From Chloroflexota bacterium (GTDB lineage Bacteria > Chloroflexota > Dehalococcoidia > SM23-28-2 > RBG-16-64-32), in the NCBI GenBank assembly GCA_005880055.1, contig VBJS01000126.1, forward strand, positions 1,875 through 9,900: a stretch of DNA of 8,026 nt, read 5' to 3'. The notes under the pieces were generated by a model. The model did not search any database and was not told where the DNA came from. It was given only the letters and a program-made list of their open reading frames with translations. Positions 5,582-8,026 of the stretch are shown here, piece after piece. Position numbers and translations under genes: made by a program. How positions within the stretch are numbered: position 1 is the stretch's first letter; every line of letters starts with the position of its first letter.

Positions 5582-6172
5582 ATGACGCAGCCGGTGGGTG
5601 CCGCCATCCATCGCATACTCGTGCCGCTGGACGGGTCGCAGCTTGCTGAGGAGATCCTTCCTTATGCAATTGAAATTGCGCGGCGGGCCGGCGCGGAAGT
5701 CCTCCTCCTGACCGCCATCCAGCCCGTCGGCATCTGGAACGCCACCGCTTCAGCGATCAACTGGGAGCAGGAGGAGAAGAGCGCCCAGGACTACCTCGAC
5801 GCAGTCGCGCAGCGTCTCACTGCTGATGGCCTCCGTGTCCGCACTCAGCGCGAGCACGGGGATGCCGGCGGCGCGGTCCTCCGCGCCGCCGAGGAAGCAG
5901 ACGCGCGCATGGTCGCGATGACCACACACGGTCGGTCTGGCATCGGACGCTGGCTCTTTGGCAGCGTCGCGGACCGAATTATTCAGTCGGCGAACGTGCC
6001 GTTGCTAGTCATCCGGGTGGCCGAGGACCGGGAGCCGCGGCCGGTCGACTTCCAGAAGATACTGGTCCCGTTGGACGGCTCGGAGGTCGCCTCCAGCATC
6101 GTGCCCCTAATTGAGGACTTCGCCCGCCTCTTCGGCGCCTCGCTGGTCCTCTACCACGCCGTTTGCCTATGA
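5582..6172 (+). CDS. Universal stress protein, first domain plus start of the second (split gene, 5' part)
   Basis: The protein is 196 residues. The first USP domain is complete: ILVPLDGS (12-19), and MTTHGRSGIGRWLFGSVADRII (113-134) holds the ATP-binding loop THG-x9-GS, followed by PLLVIRV. A second domain starts at KILVPLDGSEVASS (159-172) and breaks off after LVLYHAV (188-194) at a TGA at 6170-6172. Its remainder follows in another frame at 6169-6453. Read together the two would make a tandem-domain USP of about 290 residues, a common arrangement. The protein is probably cytoplasmic and ATP-binding, linked to stress survival. No clear Shine-Dalgarno sequence precedes the ATG. The break is a one-base-loss type frameshift near 6160, either real or an error. 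Confidence 0.85.
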   Translation: MTQPVGAAIHRILVPLDGSQLAEEILPYAIEIARRAGAEVLLLTAIQPVGIWNATASAINWEQEEKSAQDYLDAVAQRLTADGLRVRTQREHGDAGGAVLRAAEEADARMVAMTTHGRSGIGRWLFGSVADRIIQSANVPLLVIRVAEDREPRPVDFQKILVPLDGSEVASSIVPLIEDFARLFGASLVLYHAVCL

Positions 6173-6453
6173 CCGGCGATGCCCTCGAGGAGATGCAGAA
6201 ACAGGCCCGCGAGCTACTTTCCCGCGCTGCCGGACACATTCAGGCCGGCGGCCTGACCGCGACGACTGCCGTTTCCATCGATTCCGCTGCCGACGGCATC
6301 CTGAACGCGGCCTCTTCTACAGGCGCCGGCCTCATCGCCATCGGCACGCACGGCCGCTCCGGGCTCGGCCGCGCCGTCATGGGCAGCGTCGCCAACGATG
6401 TCCTCCGCCGCGCGACACTCCCCTGCCTTCTCCTGCATCCGCGCGAAGCCTAG
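6169..6453 (+). CDS. Universal stress protein, rest of the second domain (split gene, 3' part)
   Basis: The piece is 94 residues, from the ATG that overlaps the previous stop as ATGA. It has a helix EEMQKQARELLSRAAGHIQ, then AADGILNAASSTGAGLIAIG and the full nucleotide-binding signature G-TH-G-RSGLGRAVM-GS of the MJ0577-like USPs. It ends LPCLLLHPREA, the normal C-terminal strand. Alone it lacks the first strand and the LDGS segment, so it is not a complete fold. ATGA overlap would permit coupled translation, so the two parts might still assemble. A frameshift or sequencing error in one long gene is the simpler reading. A TTG at 6163 is an alternative start. Confidence 0.7.
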   Translation: MTGDALEEMQKQARELLSRAAGHIQAGGLTATTAVSIDSAADGILNAASSTGAGLIAIGTHGRSGLGRAVMGSVANDVLRRATLPCLLLHPREA

Positions 6454-6457
6454 CAGC

Positions 6458-6474
6458 CGGCCGGGCGCCGGCCG
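6458..6474 (+). terminator. GC-rich hairpin after the USP genes, possible terminator
   Basis: CGGCCGG (6458-6464), a GCG loop and CCGGCCG (6468-6474) make a perfect 7-base-pair stem four bases after the stop codon. No run of T follows, so it would be a non-classical terminator at best. Confidence 0.3.
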
Positions 6475-6495
6475 CCTGGCCAACCGCTACCACGG

Positions 6496-6585
6496 GTCAG
6501 GCTGCCGAGGGAATTGCACGCTGGTGCCGCCGATCTCCGCCACAATGCGGAGATGCCATGCAACAGCAAGACAGTTCAACCTGAC
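6496..6585 (+). ncRNA. Candidate structured RNA with nested helices
   Basis: Four nested helices are consistent with one fold. GTCAGG (6496-6501) pairs with CCTGAC (6580-6585), TTGCA (6514-6518) with TGCAA (6559-6563), TGG (6522-6524) with CCA (6556-6558), and a perfect 8-base-pair stem ATCTCCGC (6533-6540) with GCGGAGAT (6547-6554). It matches no RNA class I recognise. Strand is assumed from the neighbouring genes. The 8-base stem is convincing as a hairpin; the outer helices could be chance. Confidence 0.3.
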
Positions 6586-6724
6586 ACCGCTCATAGGGAG
6601 ACGGCTGTTTGACCGATCACAACCGGCGACAAGGTCAGACCATAGAAATTATTTCCGCGAATCCGATTCCAAACACTCGGCGTATAACCGGTTAACACGG
6701 CACCCGTGACAACAAGCCGCTAAA

Positions 6725-6758
6725 TCATCCGCCCCCGCAAGGGGCGAAGGGAGGATGA
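6725..6758 (+). promoter_or_regulatory. Leader hairpin covering the ribosome site of the Tat-signal gene
   Basis: CGCCCC (6730-6735) and GGGGCG (6741-6746) form a stem with a CGCAA loop. TCATCC (6725-6730) can also pair with GGATGA (6753-6758), which overlaps the AAGGGAGG ribosome site and reaches to two bases before the ATG. Folded, it would restrict translation, as in an RNA thermometer or a protein- or ligand-controlled leader. Confidence 0.35.
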
Positions 6759-6759
6759 C

Positions 6760-7035
6760 ATGCCACTGTCACGACGAAGGTTCGTCAAGACCGCCGCAGG
6801 CGCGGTCGCCGGGCTCGGAGTGATCGCCGTTGTCCCGGCCTGGCTGCTCCGCTCCCGGGACTCCGGAAATACCGTCCGTAACTCCTCAGGCGCCGCGGGC
6901 GCCCAGGACCCGGTCGTCGTCTACATCCGCGACGCGGCCAAGGGAGAGGTTGTGCTGATGTCGGGAACTCAGGAGGTTGTGCGGACGGACCGTGTCCTGG
7001 TTCGGCATCTCATTGACTGCTGCAGGGAGGCTTAG
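6760..7035 (+). CDS. Small twin-arginine-signal protein next to DUF4331 gene
   Basis: The protein is 91 residues and starts with a near-consensus Tat motif, SRRRFVK (4-10), followed by a hydrophobic stretch TAAGAVAGLGVIAVVPAWLL (11-30). This is an export signal or signal anchor; no clean AxA cleavage site is visible. A Ser/Gly/Ala-rich linker follows, then a small domain, DPVVVYIRDAAKGEVVLMSG...EVVRTDRVLVRHLID, ending in Cys87-Cys88 near the C terminus. AAGGGAGG lies five bases before the ATG. The DUF4331 gene begins two bases after its stop, so the two are surely co-transcribed. I do not recognise the C-terminal domain. Tat export implies that it folds, or binds a partner or cofactor, before export. 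Confidence 0.85.
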   Translation: MPLSRRRFVKTAAGAVAGLGVIAVVPAWLLRSRDSGNTVRNSSGAAGAQDPVVVYIRDAAKGEVVLMSGTQEVVRTDRVLVRHLIDCCREA

Positions 7036-7037
7036 GC

Positions 7038-8026
7038 ATGTCCTCACACCGCGAAGCGCCCGCGATTTCCAAGGACCCCGTCGCCGATAACACCGATCTC
7101 TACGCCTTCGTTAGCGCGGACCAACCTAGCACTGTCACGATCATCGCCAACTACATCCCGCTCGAAGAGCCGGCGGGCGGACCCAATTTCAACCTCTTCG
7201 GTGACGACGTCCTCTACGAAATCAAGATCGACAACAACGGCGACGGCGTAGAAGACGTCACGTACCAGTTCCGCTTCACCACCCAGATTCTCAATCCGGA
7301 GACGTTCCTCTACAACGTAGGCCCCATCGCATCTCTCGCTGACCCCAACTGGAACATGCGCCAGACATACTCCGTCACCAAGGTGCGCGGCGCCCGCGGC
7401 CATAAGGAGACGGTGCTCGCGGAAGCGCTGATCAGCCCGCCGGTCAATATCGGCCCGCGCTCAACCCCGGACTATCCCAGCCTGGCGAACGCCGCCATCC
7501 ATACCCTGCCCAGCGGCGAGAAGGTCTTCGCGGGACAGCGAGAAGAGGCTTTCAACGTCGACCTCGGCTCTATCTTTGATCTCGGGACACTGCGGCCGTT
7601 CCAGAACCTGCACCTGATCTCGACGCCGGCAACCGGCGGTGTCGATGCCAGTAAGGGGTTTAACGTCCACAGTATCGCCATACAGGTGCCCAGGACGCAC
7701 GTGACCCGGAACGGCTCCGCTCCCAGCGACCCGCTGGATGCGAACGCCGTCATCGGCGTTTGGGCCACGGCCAGCCGCCAGCGCGCCCTCATCCGGCAGC
7801 CCCAACCCGGACGTCAGCACGAAGCCGGCCCCTGGGTCCAGGTTTCCCGCCTGGGCGAGCCCCTGATCAACGAGGTGATCATCCCCCTTGGAAAGAAAGA
7901 CTACTGGAACTCCACCTACCCCGCGGACGATTCGCAGTTCATCCAGTACTACAACAACCCGGAACTGGCCGGTCTCCTCCCGGTCCTCTATCCCGGCGTC
8001 TTCCCGAACCTCGCGACGTTAAACGC
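7038..8026 (+). CDS. DUF4331 domain protein (cut by the right edge)
   Basis: The frame is open for 329 codons to the window edge. The opening SSHREAPAISKDPVADNTDLYAF, read in pieces as SSHREAP (2-8) and DPVADNTDLYAFVS, is the signature of DUF4331 proteins, as are TIIANYIPLEEPAGGPNF and the acidic DNNGDGVED, which looks like a Ca-binding loop. Later family-like blocks are GFNVHSIAIQVP and the segment GPWVQVSRLGEPLINEV. Function in the family is unknown; members are often linked to the cell envelope. The protein begins right at the conserved motif, with no signal peptide. The ATG at 7038 is preceded by GGGAGG with seven bases between. Its partner gene, two bases upstream, does carry a Tat signal. 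Confidence 0.92.
   Translation, partial: MSSHREAPAISKDPVADNTDLYAFVSADQPSTVTIIANYIPLEEPAGGPNFNLFGDDVLYEIKIDNNGDGVEDVTYQFRFTTQILNPETFLYNVGPIASLADPNWNMRQTYSVTKVRGARGHKETVLAEALISPPVNIGPRSTPDYPSLANAAIHTLPSGEKVFAGQREEAFNVDLGSIFDLGTLRPFQNLHLISTPATGGVDASKGFNVHSIAIQVPRTHVTRNGSAPSDPLDANAVIGVWATASRQRALIRQPQPGRQHEAGPWVQVSRLGEPLINEVIIPLGKKDYWNSTYPADDSQFIQYYNNPELAGLLPVLYPGVFPNLATLN

Larger units (their letters stand above)
6454..6759. other. 306-base intergenic region with several hairpins, no gene seen
   Basis: A 7-base-pair GC stem at 6458-6474 (CGGCCGG, loop GCG, CCGGCCG) lies just after the USP stop and may mark the transcript end, although it lacks a T tract. It is followed by a candidate structured segment (6496-6585). 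Further on are CACGG-cac-CCGTG and the leader hairpin at 6725-6758. A TATAAC near 6680 could be a -10 box for the next operon, but I see no good -35 box. The frames crossing it look non-coding. Confidence 0.45.

Noticed and set aside
5496..5669. Upstream extension of the LigD-Pol frame to 5669
   Set aside because: It overlaps the divergent USP gene, and the added residues are unlike the family; conserved sequence begins at 5495.
6496..6585. tRNA or tRNA-Sec, because of a GTTCAA near the 3' side
   Set aside because: No acceptor/T-arm geometry and no anticodon arm can be drawn.
7044..7820. Minus-strand frames of 106-119 codons under the right-edge gene
   Set aside because: They are shadows of the DUF4331 gene, which has family motifs throughout.

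Overview
The window is high-GC bacterial chromosome that reads most like Chloroflexota (Thermomicrobia-like) or a relative with an actinobacterial flavour. This is an inference from gene content: an F420-type luciferase-like oxidoreductase, a stand-alone LigD polymerase, several universal stress proteins (USPs), a DUF4331 protein and a cyclic-di-AMP riboswitch. No ribosomal or phylogenetic marker is present, so the placement is tentative.

Left part, minus strand (1-1766): the N-terminal part of a GH29 alpha-L-fucosidase running off the left edge, a 188-base gap with a degenerate dispersed repeat, then an F420-dependent luciferase-like oxidoreductase read from its own promoter. That promoter is divergent from the next block.

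Centre-left, plus strand (1894-3840): a promoter, a very well conserved c-di-AMP (ydaO/yuaA-type) riboswitch, and a tight run of four genes: an 81-residue four-cysteine zinc ribbon, an 81-residue protein that is 27% histidine, a 119-residue very acidic protein and a DUF72 (YecE-like) protein. This is the most interesting part of the window. It suggests c-di-AMP control of a small metal-binding or protein-protection operon made mostly of uncharacterised genes.

Centre-right (3841-6453): a second copy of the dispersed repeat, then a USP gene broken by two frameshifts. A convergent stand-alone NHEJ polymerase (LigD-Pol) follows, then a divergent tandem-domain USP gene split into two overlapping reading frames inside its second domain. 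Disruptions fall only in USP genes, so they are either decay or base-calling errors.

Right part (6454-8026): a 306-base gap with several hairpins and a possible structured RNA, then a small twin-arginine-signal protein and, two bases later, a DUF4331 protein without its own signal peptide that runs off the right edge. The pair looks like one envelope-related operon.
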